A stretch of 64,000 bases of DNA from Bradyrhizobium elkanii WSM2783 (GCF_000472865.1 NZ_AXAP01000012.1:1-64000); one strand, 5' to 3'. Shown: positions 29,024 to 37,106, numbered from the stretch's first letter. The notes: a model not told the origin generated them from the sequence alone. Translations and numbers: made by a program.

Positions 29024-29719
29024 TTATTTCGGTTTGCCCCAGGGACCGGCAGGCTTTTCGTCCAGCGGCTCGGGCGTGCGCTCGGTGGGGAAGCCGAGAC
29101 CGCGCAGATAGATCAGCACTTCGGCTTCCAGCAGCTCTTCCGGCGTCATCGGCAATTTGCGACGCGCGGCGTCACCACGGCCGAACAGCGAAGCGACGCC
29201 GTGCGACATCGCCCAGATGTGCAGCGCCATCATCATCGCCGGCGGACGCGGCACGCCGGGCGGCGCCAAAGCCGCAAGCCGCTCCGCGGCGGCACGAATG
29301 ACGGCAAAGGCGCGTTCGCTTGCGGCCATCAATGCAGGAGTTGTCTCGACCGGAACGCCGGATTCGAACATCGCCGAATAGAACGCGGGCTCCTCGCGCG
29401 CGAAGGCGAGATAGGCCTTGCCGACGCGCTCAAACGCGGTGATCGTATCCGGACGGCCGTCGTCCCAGGCCTGCGTCAGGAGCTGCTCGAACTGCTCGAA
29501 GCCGCGCTGGGCGATGCTCGACAATAGTTCGTCGCGGTCGCGGAAATGCCGATAGGGCGCGGCGGGGCTGACGCCGGCCATGCGCGCGGCATCGGCGAAG
29601 GTGAAGCCGGCCGGCCCCTTCTGCGAAATCAAGTCGAGCGCCGCCTGCAGCAAAGCCTCTTTGAGATTGCCGTGATGATAGCCGCGCTCGCCGCGGCGCT
29701 GATCCTTGCGCCAGCTCAT
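29024..29719 (-). CDS. TetR family transcriptional regulator (likely controls DUF2852 gene)
   Basis: This 231-residue protein has an N-terminal basic arm (SWRKDQRRGERGYHHGNLKE) and a TetR helix-turn-helix at about 20-65, with AGVSPAAPYRHFRDRDELLS as recognition region. The YHHGNL start is typical of a TetR subgroup with a WHG-type C-terminal domain, and its C-terminal region contains HIWAMSHGVASLFGRGD. The chosen ATG (29719) lies inside a palindrome like the one before the DUF2852 gene, which suggests repression of itself and of that gene. The inducer is unknown. Confidence 0.88.
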   Translation of the reverse strand: MSWRKDQRRGERGYHHGNLKEALLQAALDLISQKGPAGFTFADAARMAGVSPAAPYRHFRDRDELLSSIAQRGFEQFEQLLTQAWDDGRPDTITAFERVGKAYLAFAREEPAFYSAMFESGVPVETTPALMAASERAFAVIRAAAERLAALAPPGVPRPPAMMMALHIWAMSHGVASLFGRGDAARRKLPMTPEELLEAEVLIYLRGLGFPTERTPEPLDEKPAGPWGKPK

Positions 29720-29740
29720 GTGAAAAGCTCTTACATGAGC
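29714..29740. promoter_or_regulatory. Probable autoregulatory TetR operator
   Basis: GCTCATGT and ACATGAGC form 8-bp arms around an 11-base centre. The inner 19 bases share the ATGT[AG]A ... TACAT plan of the DUF2852 operator. It overlaps the tetR start codon. Confidence 0.6.
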
Positions 29741-29779
29741 CGGATGCAAAGGTCACTAGCGCCGAGGGCGCAACTTCGC

Positions 29780-29860
29780 GTCATTCCGGGGCGGCGCGCA
29801 GAGCCGAACCCGGAGTCTCGAGATTCCGGGTTCGATGCTATCGCATCGCCCCGGAATGAC
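29780..29860. repeat. Intergenic palindromic repeat, family B
   Basis: GTCATTCCGGGGCG at the left and CGCCCCGGAATGAC at the right, with GAGTCTCGAGATTC in the middle. Confidence 0.8.
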
Positions 29861-29867
29861 GGCGGTT

Positions 29868-29992
29868 CGTAGCCCGGGCGGAGCCAACGGGTCGCGCGAA
29901 CGCGCGCCCGATGACAGGCTCCGCGCAACCCGGGACGGCTGTGTCCGCGTTTACGACCGCCCCGGGTTACGCTGGCGCTTCACCCGGGCTAC
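29868..29992. repeat. Intergenic palindromic repeat, family E
   Basis: CGTAGCCCGGGCGGAGCC at the left pairs with GCGCTTCACCCGGGCTACG at the right. Inner CCCGGG motifs and GTTACGC words match copies at 50321 and 60044. It directly follows a family B copy. Confidence 0.75.
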
Positions 29993-30008
29993 GGGGCCGG
30001 CGGCGAGA

Positions 30009-30374
30009 TCAACGGACCGGGATCGGAAGGACCGGCATGATCTCCACGGACTCGCCCGGGAAGATCGCGAAATGCGGGTGGTTCTCGAACATTTTGGCGG
30101 CGGCCTCCTGCGAGGCGGCACGCACCACGGTGAACCCGGTCAACAGGTTGGTGATGTCGGCGATGCCGTTCGCGTCGACCTTCTTGGTCTTGCCGAGCGG
30201 GCCGCCCATCTCGACGATCACGCCCTGATGCTTTTCGACCCAGGCGCCCCACGCCGCCATCCCCTGCTGCTCCTTGGCGCGCCGCTCGGCCTCCGGCAGC
30301 GCGCGCCAGGCCGTCATTCGCGCGCCGTTCATGCTGCCGAGATAGACGGCGAGGAACGTATCGTTGCTGCTCAT
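30009..30374 (-). CDS. YciI-like (YCII-related) domain protein
   Basis: This 121-residue protein has the YciI ferredoxin-like alpha/beta pattern: a first beta strand TFLAVYLGS, a helical middle AWGAWVEKHQGVIVEMGGPL, and a last part FTVVRAASQEAAAKMFENHP followed by FPGESVEIMPVLPIP. YciI-domain proteins are small dimeric enzymes or stress proteins, mostly uncharacterised. It lacks the DGPF motif that the next gene has. The ATG at 30374 has GGGAGAAG upstream. It is the third of three YciI-like genes in a row on this strand. Confidence 0.75.
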   Translation of the reverse strand: MSSNDTFLAVYLGSMNGARMTAWRALPEAERRAKEQQGMAAWGAWVEKHQGVIVEMGGPLGKTKKVDANGIADITNLLTGFTVVRAASQEAAAKMFENHPHFAIFPGESVEIMPVLPIPVR

Positions 30375-30414
30375 GTGCTTCTCCCTTGCGTTGAATTGAC
30401 GATCGGTGCGTGGC

Positions 30415-30834
30415 TCAGCGGTGCGCCGAGTCCCGCTGCAGTTCTTCGAAGCCGGCGGCTGCCTTCTGCACCTCCTCTGAGAAATCGCTCATTTCCTGCA
30501 CCTGGCGAATCTCGATGATCTCGTTCTCGCTGGCCGGGCATCGCTTGGCCCATTCGATCGCCTCCGCACGCGAGGCCACGTTGATCATCCAGTAGCCGCC
30601 GAGCACTTCCTTCGATTCGGTGAACGGACCGTCGGTGACCACAGGCTTGCCGGTCGCGAAAGAGACGCGGGCGCCCGCCGACGGCGGATGCAGGCCGTCC
30701 AGCGCGATCAGGACGCCGGCGTCCTTCAGCGCCTGGTTGTATTGCATCATCGCTTTGACGCGTTCGGGATCGAGGTCGATCTTCGGCGGCGCGGTCTCGA
30801 AGCCGAGCGGGATCATCAGCATCATGAATCGCAT
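30415..30834 (-). CDS. YciI family protein with DGPF motif
   Basis: This 139-residue protein begins MRFMMLMIPLGFETAP and carries the motif VVTDGPFTESKEVLGGYWMI that defines the DGPF branch of YCII-related proteins. The following IEIRQVQEMSDF fits the 'biased' C-terminal half of the family. In other bacteria, DGPF proteins are the usual genetic partners of ECF42 sigma factors. One such pair lies 6 kb away at 35115-36757. It lies 40 bases from the next YciI gene. Function not assigned. Confidence 0.85.
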   Translation of the reverse strand: MRFMMLMIPLGFETAPPKIDLDPERVKAMMQYNQALKDAGVLIALDGLHPPSAGARVSFATGKPVVTDGPFTESKEVLGGYWMINVASRAEAIEWAKRCPASENEIIEIRQVQEMSDFSEEVQKAAAGFEELQRDSAHR

Positions 30835-30860
30835 GGGTGGTTCCTTGTGGTTTGGGGGAT

Positions 30861-30963
30861 GTCATTCCGGGGCATCGCAACGCGATGAGCCCGGAATCCA
30901 TTTCTCAGCTTGCGCATGCGGTCCGATGGATTCCGGGCTCGTCCTTCGGACGCCCCGGAATGA
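30861..30963. repeat. Intergenic palindromic repeat, family B
   Basis: GTCATTCCGGGGC at the left and GCCCCGGAATGACGG at the right, with ATGGATTCCGGGCTCGTCC inside. It separates two YciI-like genes. Confidence 0.8.
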
Positions 30964-30972
30964 CGGCGAGGG

Positions 30973-31386
30973 CTACCTTGTGGCGACCTGGGCGCGTAGG
31001 CGCTCTTCCTGCTCGCGCAGTTCGGGGGTCAATGCCTCGCCGAAATCCTCGGTGGAGAACACCTGCCGGATCTCGATCTCGCCGTCCTGGAACGGGGCGC
31101 GCTTCATCCAGTCGATCGCTTCATCGAGCGAGTTGGTCTCGATCAGCCAGAAGCCGGCGACGAGATCGTTGCTCAAGCTGAACGGTCCGCGGCTGACGCG
31201 GGGCTGCCCGCCGTCATAGCTGACCCGCGCGCCCTTCGCGCTCGGATGCAGGCCCTCGCCCGCCTGCATGACGCCGGCCTTGACCATCTCCTCGTTGAAG
31301 GCGCCCATCGCAGCCAGAAGTTCCGTCGAGGGCATCACGCCGGCTTCGGTGTCCCGGCTGGCCTTCACTATCACCATGAATCGCAT
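30973..31386 (-). CDS. YciI family protein with degenerate DGPF motif
   Basis: This 137-residue protein begins MRFMVIVKASRDTEAG and has GARVSYDGGQPRVSRGPFSL, where DGPF has become RGPF. It continues with LVAGFWLIETNSLDEAIDWM and GEIEIRQVFSTEDF, as in its neighbour. It is clearly a paralogue of the 30415 gene and is first in the three-gene set, although a family B repeat separates it from the second. Function not known. Confidence 0.85.
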   Translation of the reverse strand: MRFMVIVKASRDTEAGVMPSTELLAAMGAFNEEMVKAGVMQAGEGLHPSAKGARVSYDGGQPRVSRGPFSLSNDLVAGFWLIETNSLDEAIDWMKRAPFQDGEIEIRQVFSTEDFGEALTPELREQEERLRAQVATR

Positions 31387-31535
31387 CGTCTCGCGCTCCG
31401 TTAGGGGGTCACTTATCGGTCACTTGTCTTCAGGCACTCGCAGATAAGACGAACCGGGTTTTGCCGCACCGACAGGTCCCTGCAAAATTATTCTGGAGGT
31501 CATTGCGGCAATTGGGCGCGGGCGGCATGCCCACC

Positions 31536-31904
31536 CTACGCGCCCTGCTTGACGAATTTGCCATCCTGATAGGTGGCGCCGAAATAGACGTCGATGCGCT
31601 TCACCTTGTCGCCGTCGAAGGCAAAGAACTCGGTATTGCGGAAGCTGTTTCCGTCCTTCGCCACGCAGCGATAGGTCACGAAGGCCTCGTCACCTTTGAC
31701 GAAGATCCGTTCCAGCTCATGGCTCGCGATCCAATCGCTATCGCGCCAGCAGCGGGCGAAATAGGTCGGCTTGTCCAGATTGTCGTCATACGGGCTGGTG
31801 AAATGGAAGTCGTCGGTGAAGGCCGCCTCGACGCCTTCGCGGTCGTTCGCCAGATAGGCGGCGAAGATCGCGCGGATGATCTCGGCTTTGTCGATGGATG
31901 GCAT
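31536..31904 (-). CDS. NTF2-like (SnoaL-type) protein
   Basis: This 122-residue protein has the cone-fold pattern of the NTF2/SnoaL superfamily: IIRAIFAAYLANDREGVEAA, DDFHFTSPYDDNLDKPTYF, then FVTYRCVAKDGNSFRNTEFF and VYFGATYQDG near the end. Such proteins bind or isomerise small molecules. The ATG directly follows the GST stop (TGA-ATG), so it is translated from the same transcript. The substrate cannot be read from sequence. Confidence 0.82.
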   Translation of the reverse strand: MPSIDKAEIIRAIFAAYLANDREGVEAAFTDDFHFTSPYDDNLDKPTYFARCWRDSDWIASHELERIFVKGDEAFVTYRCVAKDGNSFRNTEFFAFDGDKVKRIDVYFGATYQDGKFVKQGA

Positions 31905-32558
31905 TCAGCTCTCCTTTGGCACCATCTTGAGATAGGGCTCCGCCTCCTTCATCACCCGCGCGAAGGACGGGCGCGCTTTCAGGCGCTCGAAATAAGCGCG
32001 AAGATTCTCGTGCTCGTCGCCGAACGGCATCACCATGTTGCCGTAGAACAGAGGCGGCGCGGCGGAGCAATCGGCCAGGCTGAACTCCTTGCCCGCAGCC
32101 CAGCCGCCCGACGCCATCTGCCCGTCGATGATGCGATAGGAGCTGCGCAACTGCGCCCTCGCCTCCTCCACGCCATGCGGATCTCGCCTGTCCGCGGGCC
32201 GCAGCCGGTCGCCGATGATCTTCTGCATCGGCAGGTGCACATACAAATCATAAAAGCGGTCGCGCAGCCTGGTCTGCCGGGCGCCATCGGCGTCATCAGG
32301 AATAAACCTGGTGGCAGCTCCGTAGTGGCGGTCAAGATAGTCGATGATGATGCTGGATTCCGGCACGACCTGGTTCCGCGCATGGTCCTGCAGCACCGGG
32401 AAGCGCCCGATCGGCGACAGTTTCAACAGCGCCGCGCGCTCGGCAGGATTGGAAAGGTCGACGGGATTGGGCGCGAACGGGACGTCGTTCTCATAGAGGG
32501 CGATGAGCACCTTCCAGCAGAACGACGACAGCGGGTGATAGTGCAGCGTCAGCGACAT
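31905..32558 (-). CDS. Glutathione S-transferase family protein
   Basis: This 217-residue protein has a thioredoxin-like N-domain (LTLHYHPLSSFCWKVLIALY, then LSPIGRFPVLQD and ESSIIIDYL) and an all-helical C-domain (FSLADCSAAPPLFYGNMVMP). The SSFCWK segment is where many bacterial members have the catalytic Ser or Cys. The chosen ATG (32558) has AGGAG upstream; a longer frame to 32687 is non-homologous. It is paired with an NTF2-like gene, and an SDR gene diverges 160 bases away. Substrate not known. Confidence 0.9.
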   Translation of the reverse strand: MSLTLHYHPLSSFCWKVLIALYENDVPFAPNPVDLSNPAERAALLKLSPIGRFPVLQDHARNQVVPESSIIIDYLDRHYGAATRFIPDDADGARQTRLRDRFYDLYVHLPMQKIIGDRLRPADRRDPHGVEEARAQLRSSYRIIDGQMASGGWAAGKEFSLADCSAAPPLFYGNMVMPFGDEHENLRAYFERLKARPSFARVMKEAEPYLKMVPKES

Positions 32559-32720
32559 GGAAACTCCTGTTGCCGGCGGCCGGATGTGCCGCCACAGGGA
32601 AGACGAAGCAGGGCTCAGGGCGCCCGACATCGCCGGCGGATTTATTTCGCGGCCGCAGACCTTGCTTTCGCCTGGTAGACGGCGCAACAGGAACCAATAT
32701 CGGAAAACGTTGGAACATCC

Positions 32721-33509
32721 ATGACTTCATCTTCGCAGAAGGTCGCGCTCGTCACCGGAGCGGCGCGCGGCATCGGGCTTGCCACCGCCAGGCGATTTCT
32801 CGCCGAGGGCTGGCGCGTAGCGCTCCTGGATATCGAGCGCGAATTGCTGAACGAGGCGGTCGCGAGCCTCAAACAGGCCGAGAACACGCTGGCGCTGCCT
32901 TGCGACGTCTCCGATGCCGCTGCTGTCGCTGCGGCGGTTGCCGCGGTGGAAAAACGCTTCGGCCGGCTCGATGCGCTCGTCAACAATGCTGGGGTTGCGG
33001 TGTTCGCGCCGCTGCTCGATACCTCGGACGCCGACTGGAGCCGGATCCTGGCGGTGAACCTCACCGGACCGTTCCTTTGCGCCAAGGCAGCCGCGCCGCT
33101 GATGCGCGAGCATGGCGGCGGCGCCATTGTCAATATCACCTCGATCTCGGCGGTACGCGCTTCGACGCTGCGCTCGGCCTACGGCACCAGCAAAGCGGGG
33201 CTAGCGCATCTGACCAAGCAACTCGCGGTCGAGCTCGCCTCGCTCGGCATCCGTGTCAATGCGGTGGCGCCTGGCCCGGTCGACACCGCGATGGCGAAAG
33301 CGGTGCATACGGCCGCCATCCGCGCCGATTATCACGACGCGATCCCGCTCAACCGCTACGGCCTCGAGGAGGAACTGGCGGAAGCGATCTTCTTCCTCAG
33401 CTCCGAGCGCGCAAGCTACATCACCGGGCAGATCCTCGCCGTCGATGGCGGCTTCGATGCCGCCGGCATCGGATTGCCGACGCTGCGCGGAGAAGGGCGG
33501 AACGGCTAG
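32721..33509 (+). CDS. SDR family oxidoreductase
   Basis: This 262-residue short-chain dehydrogenase/reductase has the NAD(P)-binding TGAARGIGLATARRF, NNAGVAVFAPLL, a catalytic Ser in VNITSISAVRAS, and YGTSK (Tyr and Lys of the active site). The end reads YITGQILAVDGGFDAAG. It resembles the FabG-like classical SDR group. The substrate is unknown. It overlaps the histidine-phosphatase gene end by four bases in a convergent arrangement. Confidence 0.92.
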   Translation: MTSSSQKVALVTGAARGIGLATARRFLAEGWRVALLDIERELLNEAVASLKQAENTLALPCDVSDAAAVAAAVAAVEKRFGRLDALVNNAGVAVFAPLLDTSDADWSRILAVNLTGPFLCAKAAAPLMREHGGGAIVNITSISAVRASTLRSAYGTSKAGLAHLTKQLAVELASLGIRVNAVAPGPVDTAMAKAVHTAAIRADYHDAIPLNRYGLEEELAEAIFFLSSERASYITGQILAVDGGFDAAGIGLPTLRGEGRNG

Positions 33510-34075
33510 GGGCGCCGGTTGACCGCGATGACGCGCCAGCCAGTGGCCAGGCGATCGATCCGGGTGAGCGACAGCGGATCGATCACGAACCGCAAGGCGT
33601 TCTCAGCCTGAAGGGCGAGCGCGAGCGCGAGCACGGCGCGGATCGTGCCGGAATGCACGACCAACACGGCATCGCCCGCCGGCAGCGATGCCAGCCCCTC
33701 TCTCGCGCGCGCGATCTGATCGACGAAGCTTTCGCCGCCGGGCGGCCGGTTGCTCGCCGGCGATCGCCAGAACGCGTGATAGGCATCGCCGAGCTCAGTC
33801 ACGAGATCGTTGTGACGCCGCCCGGTCCAGGCGCCGAAATCCTGTTCACGAAAGGCGGCGTTCTCGACCGCTGCGAGCCCGAGCGCGGCCGCGGTCTCCC
33901 GCGTGCGACGCGCCGGGCTGCAGGCCGCGAACGCGCCTTGCGGCAGCCTTGCCTTCAGCGCGGCAAGCGCCGCTTCGTCACCGAGGTCGGCCGGCGCGTC
34001 CGGGCCATGGATGACCCCTTTCGGCCCATCGACGGGCACGTGCCGGATCAGCCACAGATTGGTTTCGATGTTCAT
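33506..34075 (-). CDS. Histidine phosphatase family protein
   Basis: This 189-residue protein belongs to the phosphoglycerate-mutase-like superfamily. The phosphohistidine motif is LWLIRHVPVDG (RH then V instead of the common G). ACSPARRTRETAAALG, FREQDFGAWTG and VLVVHSGTIRAVLA contain the other catalytic Arg, Glu and His residues. CobC-type alpha-ribazole phosphatases have this length, but no cobalamin genes surround it, so the broad family name is used. The end overlaps the convergent SDR gene by four bases. Confidence 0.85.
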   Translation of the reverse strand: MNIETNLWLIRHVPVDGPKGVIHGPDAPADLGDEAALAALKARLPQGAFAACSPARRTRETAAALGLAAVENAAFREQDFGAWTGRRHNDLVTELGDAYHAFWRSPASNRPPGGESFVDQIARAREGLASLPAGDAVLVVHSGTIRAVLALALALQAENALRFVIDPLSLTRIDRLATGWRVIAVNRRP

Positions 34076-34225
34076 CTTGAAGCCTGAGCCAGCCTTGCGG
34101 CGAGCAGCATCATGCGAAGGAATCGCATGTAGTTCGATAGCCTAGACGAAGCTGCATGACAAAATCTTGCCGCATGCGACGCCGCTAAATATGCGAGGAG
34201 AACGAGGAGATCGGGGAGCCAGCGG

Positions 34226-34663
34226 ATGTCAAGGGCGGTGATCAAGGCGGCTTTGATCGCAGCGGCGCTGCTCGGAGCAAGTTCGTTCGCGCGCGCCGAG
34301 GTCCGCATCCTGGCAAGCCCGGGCGGACAAGTCGAGCCTTTCATCGAATTGTTCGCGCGCGTGCGCGCCTCCGGCGAGCGCGTGGTGATCGACGGGCCCT
34401 GCCTGTCGGCCTGCACACTGGTGCTCTCGATGGTTCCGAACAATCGCATCTGCGTGACGCGGCGCGCCGTGCTCGGCTTCCATGCCGCGCGTTCGGTCGA
34501 CAGGAGCGGGCGTTTCTATGCCGAGCCGGAGGCCTCCGAGGCGGTGCTCGAGGCCTATCCGGCGCCGGTGCGCGGCTGGATCGTAAGCCACGGCGGATTG
34601 ACGTCGCGGCTTCTACTGTTGCGCGGGCGCGACCTCTCGGCGATCTATCCGCGGTGCCGATAG
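34226..34663 (+). CDS. Exported ClpP-like conserved protein
   Basis: This 145-residue protein has a signal peptide (about 1-24, ending ARAEV). Its mature part, RILASPGGQVEPFIELFARV and GERVVIDGPCLSACTLVLSM, then LGFHAARS, resembles the fold pattern of periplasmic ClpP/crotonase-like proteins: a glycine-rich turn, 'G.C.SACT', then 'GFHAA'. Whether Ser and His form an active site is not proven. The ATG has GGGGAG upstream. It is a lone gene convergent with the VOC gene. Function unknown. Confidence 0.65.
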   Translation: MSRAVIKAALIAAALLGASSFARAEVRILASPGGQVEPFIELFARVRASGERVVIDGPCLSACTLVLSMVPNNRICVTRRAVLGFHAARSVDRSGRFYAEPEASEAVLEAYPAPVRGWIVSHGGLTSRLLLLRGRDLSAIYPRCR

Positions 34664-34664
34664 G

Positions 34665-35078
34665 TCACATTCCTTCGGCGGGGCAGTTCACCATCCAGGG
34701 GATGCCGAACTGATCGACGCACATGCCAAAGCCCTTGGCCCAGAAGGTCGGCGTGAAGGCCATGGTCACGGTGCCGCCTTCCGCGAGCGCCTTGAACTTG
34801 CGTTCGCCGTCGGCGGGGTCTTCCACGGTGAGAGAGACCGCAAAACCCTGCGGCTTGTTGAAATATTCCGGCGGCGAATCGGAGGCCATGATGATCTCGC
34901 CGTCGATCGTGATCTTGGCGTGCATGATCTTCTTCTTCCAGTCCGGCGCGACGGGCATCGATTCCGGCGCCTGCTCATGGGTGAGCATCGCCTCGATCTT
35001 CGCGCCGAGCACCTTCTCATAGTATTTCAGCGCCGCTTCACAATTGCCGCTGTAGAACAGATAGGGATTGACCTGCAT
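34665..35078 (-). CDS. VOC family (PhnB-like) protein
   Basis: This 137-residue protein has two beta-alpha-beta-beta-beta halves of the glyoxalase/VOC fold: NPYLFYSGNCEAALKYYEKV and AKITIDGEIIMASDSPP, then GFAVSLTVEDPADGERKFKA and AFTPTFWAKGFGMCVDQFGI. It matches the PhnB-like group, whose members usually lack a known activity. The ATG at 35078 has AAGGAG upstream. It lies 36 bases after the ECF sigma gene on the same strand, so it is probably the third gene of the YciI-sigma-VOC operon. Confidence 0.88.
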   Translation of the reverse strand: MQVNPYLFYSGNCEAALKYYEKVLGAKIEAMLTHEQAPESMPVAPDWKKKIMHAKITIDGEIIMASDSPPEYFNKPQGFAVSLTVEDPADGERKFKALAEGGTVTMAFTPTFWAKGFGMCVDQFGIPWMVNCPAEGM

Positions 35079-35114
35079 GGCTTGCTCCTTGGGTTTGAGG
35101 GCAGTAGCGGAAAA

Positions 35115-36392
35115 CTATTTCTTTGAAGATTTGGCGCCGCGCGGTTGGCTGTCGCGGATCAGGCGGTCGAGATGCATGCGGATGTGAGCGGCCTCCGCGG
35201 TCGTGTTGGCAAGCGCGATGGCGCGGTCGAAGGCGACGCGGGCCTCGTCATTGCGGCCGAGCTGCATCAGGAAGGCGCCGCGGACGCCGTAGAAGTGGAA
35301 ATAGTTCTGCAGCCGCTGGGCAAGCGGATCGATCATCTCGAGCGCCGCTTCCGGCCCGCGTACCTTCGAGACCGCCACGGCGCGGTTCAGCGTCACCACA
35401 GGCGAGGGCTGCATGATCTCGAGCGCGCCGTAGAGCAGATCGATCTGTATCCAGTCGGTGTCTTCGGGCTTCTCCGCGCGCGCATGCAGTGCGGAGATCG
35501 CGGCCTGCACCTGGTAGGGCCCGCTGCGGCGATGGCGCATCGCCTTGTCGATCAGCGCCAGCCCCTCGGCGATCAAGGTCTGGTTCCACAGGCGGCGATC
35601 CTGGTCCTCGAGCAGGATCACGGCGCCGTCGGCATCGAACCGCGCCGCAGCGCGGGCGTGCTGCAACAACAACAGCGCGGTCAGCCCCATGATCTCCGGC
35701 TCGCTCTGGAACAGGCGCAGCAGCAGCCGCGCCAGCCGGATTGCTTCTTCGCAGAGGGGGCTGCGGATCTCGGCGGTGTCGCCGCTCGCCGAATAGCCCT
35801 CGTTGAAGATCAGGTAGATCATCGCCGCGACGGAAGCGAGGCGCTCGCTGCGTTCGGCCGCACCCGGCGCCTCGAACGGCACTTTCGCCTCCGCCACGCG
35901 CGCCTTGGCGCGGGTGATGCGCTGCTCCATCGCCGCTTCGCTGACCAGAAAGGCGCGCGCGATCTGTTTCACCGAAAGGCCGGAGACGATGCGCAGCGCC
36001 AGCGCGATCTGCTGCGTCGGCGGCAAATCGGGATGGCAGCAGATGAACAGCAGCCGCAGGATATCGTCGCGATAATGCGAGCCGTCGAGCCGTTCGGCGA
36101 GTGCGTCCTCGGCGTCGTCGAGATCGGAGATCGCCTGGTCGTCGTCCGGTAGCGCCTCCTGCTTGCGGCTGCGCCTGATATCGTCGATCCCGACATTGCG
36201 GCCGACCATGATCAGCCACGCCGCGGGATCGCGCGGCGGGCCGTTCTGCGGCCAGCTCTTCAGCGCGCGCAGGCAGGCGTTCTGGTACGCCTCCTCCGCC
36301 CGGTCGAGATCGCGGAAATAGCGGAGCAGCGCGCCGACCGCCTGGGGTCGCGCCGAAGTCAGCGCGGCGTCGATCCAGGCGGTATCGGTCAC
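35115..36392 (-). CDS. ECF sigma factor of the ECF42 type with C-terminal TPR-like extension
   Basis: This 425-residue protein has a sigma-2 region (about 20-85: DRAEEAYQNACLRALKSWP, AWLIMVGRNVGIDDIRRSRK) and a sigma-4 region (about 110-175: LRLLFICCHPDLPPTQQIAL, LSVKQIARAFLVSEAAMEQR). A helical extension of about 240 residues with TPR-like pairs follows. This size and the adjacent DGPF/YciI gene are the hallmarks of ECF42 factors, which lack an anti-sigma factor. The GTG start at 36392 overlaps the YciI stop (GTGA). Target genes are unknown; the VOC and other DGPF genes nearby are candidates. Confidence 0.9.
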   Translation of the reverse strand: MTDTAWIDAALTSARPQAVGALLRYFRDLDRAEEAYQNACLRALKSWPQNGPPRDPAAWLIMVGRNVGIDDIRRSRKQEALPDDDQAISDLDDAEDALAERLDGSHYRDDILRLLFICCHPDLPPTQQIALALRIVSGLSVKQIARAFLVSEAAMEQRITRAKARVAEAKVPFEAPGAAERSERLASVAAMIYLIFNEGYSASGDTAEIRSPLCEEAIRLARLLLRLFQSEPEIMGLTALLLLQHARAAARFDADGAVILLEDQDRRLWNQTLIAEGLALIDKAMRHRRSGPYQVQAAISALHARAEKPEDTDWIQIDLLYGALEIMQPSPVVTLNRAVAVSKVRGPEAALEMIDPLAQRLQNYFHFYGVRGAFLMQLGRNDEARVAFDRAIALANTTAEAAHIRMHLDRLIRDSQPRGAKSSKK

Positions 36393-36757
36393 GGCTGAAC
36401 ACTCCCCGGGTTGAAAACCCCGACGGGCCTGATCTCATAGGCGCCGCCCGGATTGGCCGCGCCGAGGTCGCGCGCGACGTCGAGCGCCTCGTCGAGATTC
36501 TTGCAGTCGACGACATAGAAGCCGAGCAGCTGCTCCTTGGTCTCGGCAAAAGGACCGTCCAGCACCAGCGGCGGATCGTCCTTGCGCAGCGTGGTCGCCG
36601 CCGTGGTCGGCAACAGCCGCGCCACCGGCCCAAGCCGGCCCTGCTGGGCGAGCTTTTCCTGCACGACGGATAGTTTCTTCATGACGGCCGCGTCCTGTTC
36701 CTTGGTCCAGGAACCGACCATGTCCTCGTCGTGATAGCAAAGGATGGCATACAGCAT
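36389..36757 (-). CDS. YciI family protein with DGPF motif, partner of the ECF42-like sigma factor
   Basis: This 122-residue protein begins MLYAILCYHDEDMVGSW and has PLVLDGPFAETKEQLLGFYV, the DGPF signature. AGAAYEIRP-like sequence (GGAYEIRPVGVFNPG) ends it. It is the first gene of the operon and its stop overlaps the sigma factor start by four bases. DGPF-ECF42 pairing is well known from genome context; the proteins are thought to be stress-related and perhaps enzymatic, but no reaction is assigned. Confidence 0.9.
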   Translation of the reverse strand: MLYAILCYHDEDMVGSWTKEQDAAVMKKLSVVQEKLAQQGRLGPVARLLPTTAATTLRKDDPPLVLDGPFAETKEQLLGFYVVDCKNLDEALDVARDLGAANPGGAYEIRPVGVFNPGSVQP

Positions 36758-36859
36758 GCGTCAGGCATCTCCGTTGTGTTGAAGACGAACGATTATGCCC
36801 GCAGCCGACAACACTTAGAAGAAATTTTGAGAAGGGGTGAGTTCCGCACCGCGCCCGCC

Positions 36860-36934
36860 GTCATTGCGAGCGGAGCGAAGCAATCCATGCCTCCACGAGT
36901 GGCGAGATGGATTGCTTCGCTCCGCTCGCAATGA
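36860..36934. repeat. Intergenic palindromic repeat, family F
   Basis: GTCATTGCGAGCGGAGCGAA then GCAATCCAT at the left pairs with ATGGATTGCTTCGC and TCCGCTCGCAATGAC at the right. The inverted repeat is almost perfect over 29 bases. Confidence 0.9.
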
Positions 36935-37069
36935 CGCGGGGCGGCAGCATCCGCATTTCGCGGCAATACCAAGTGCCTTGGCTTCGTTGTCGCGCCAGCT
37001 GCGCGTCGGCTTTCTCAGAGTCTCCCCTTGATCGGTGGCAGGAGAGTATGCGACCGATTTGGTTCGTTA

Positions 37070-37085
37070 TGTGATACAGGTCACG
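37070..37085. promoter_or_regulatory. CRP/FNR-family-like binding site upstream of the GhrA-like gene
   Basis: TGTGATACAGGTCACG is nearly the CRP consensus (TGTGA-N6-TCACA, one mismatch). It ends 21 bases before the ATG at 37107, so it may sit at or downstream of the transcription start. Confidence 0.45.
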
Positions 37086-37106
37086 TTGTTGGCGAGGGGT
37101 TCAGGA

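Larger units (their letters stand above)
36758..37106. other. Intergenic region with one repeat and a CRP-like site
   Basis: This 349-base gap between divergent genes contains a family F repeat (36860-36934) and a CRP/FNR-like palindrome at 37070-37085. The rest shows no recognisable feature. Confidence 0.65.
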
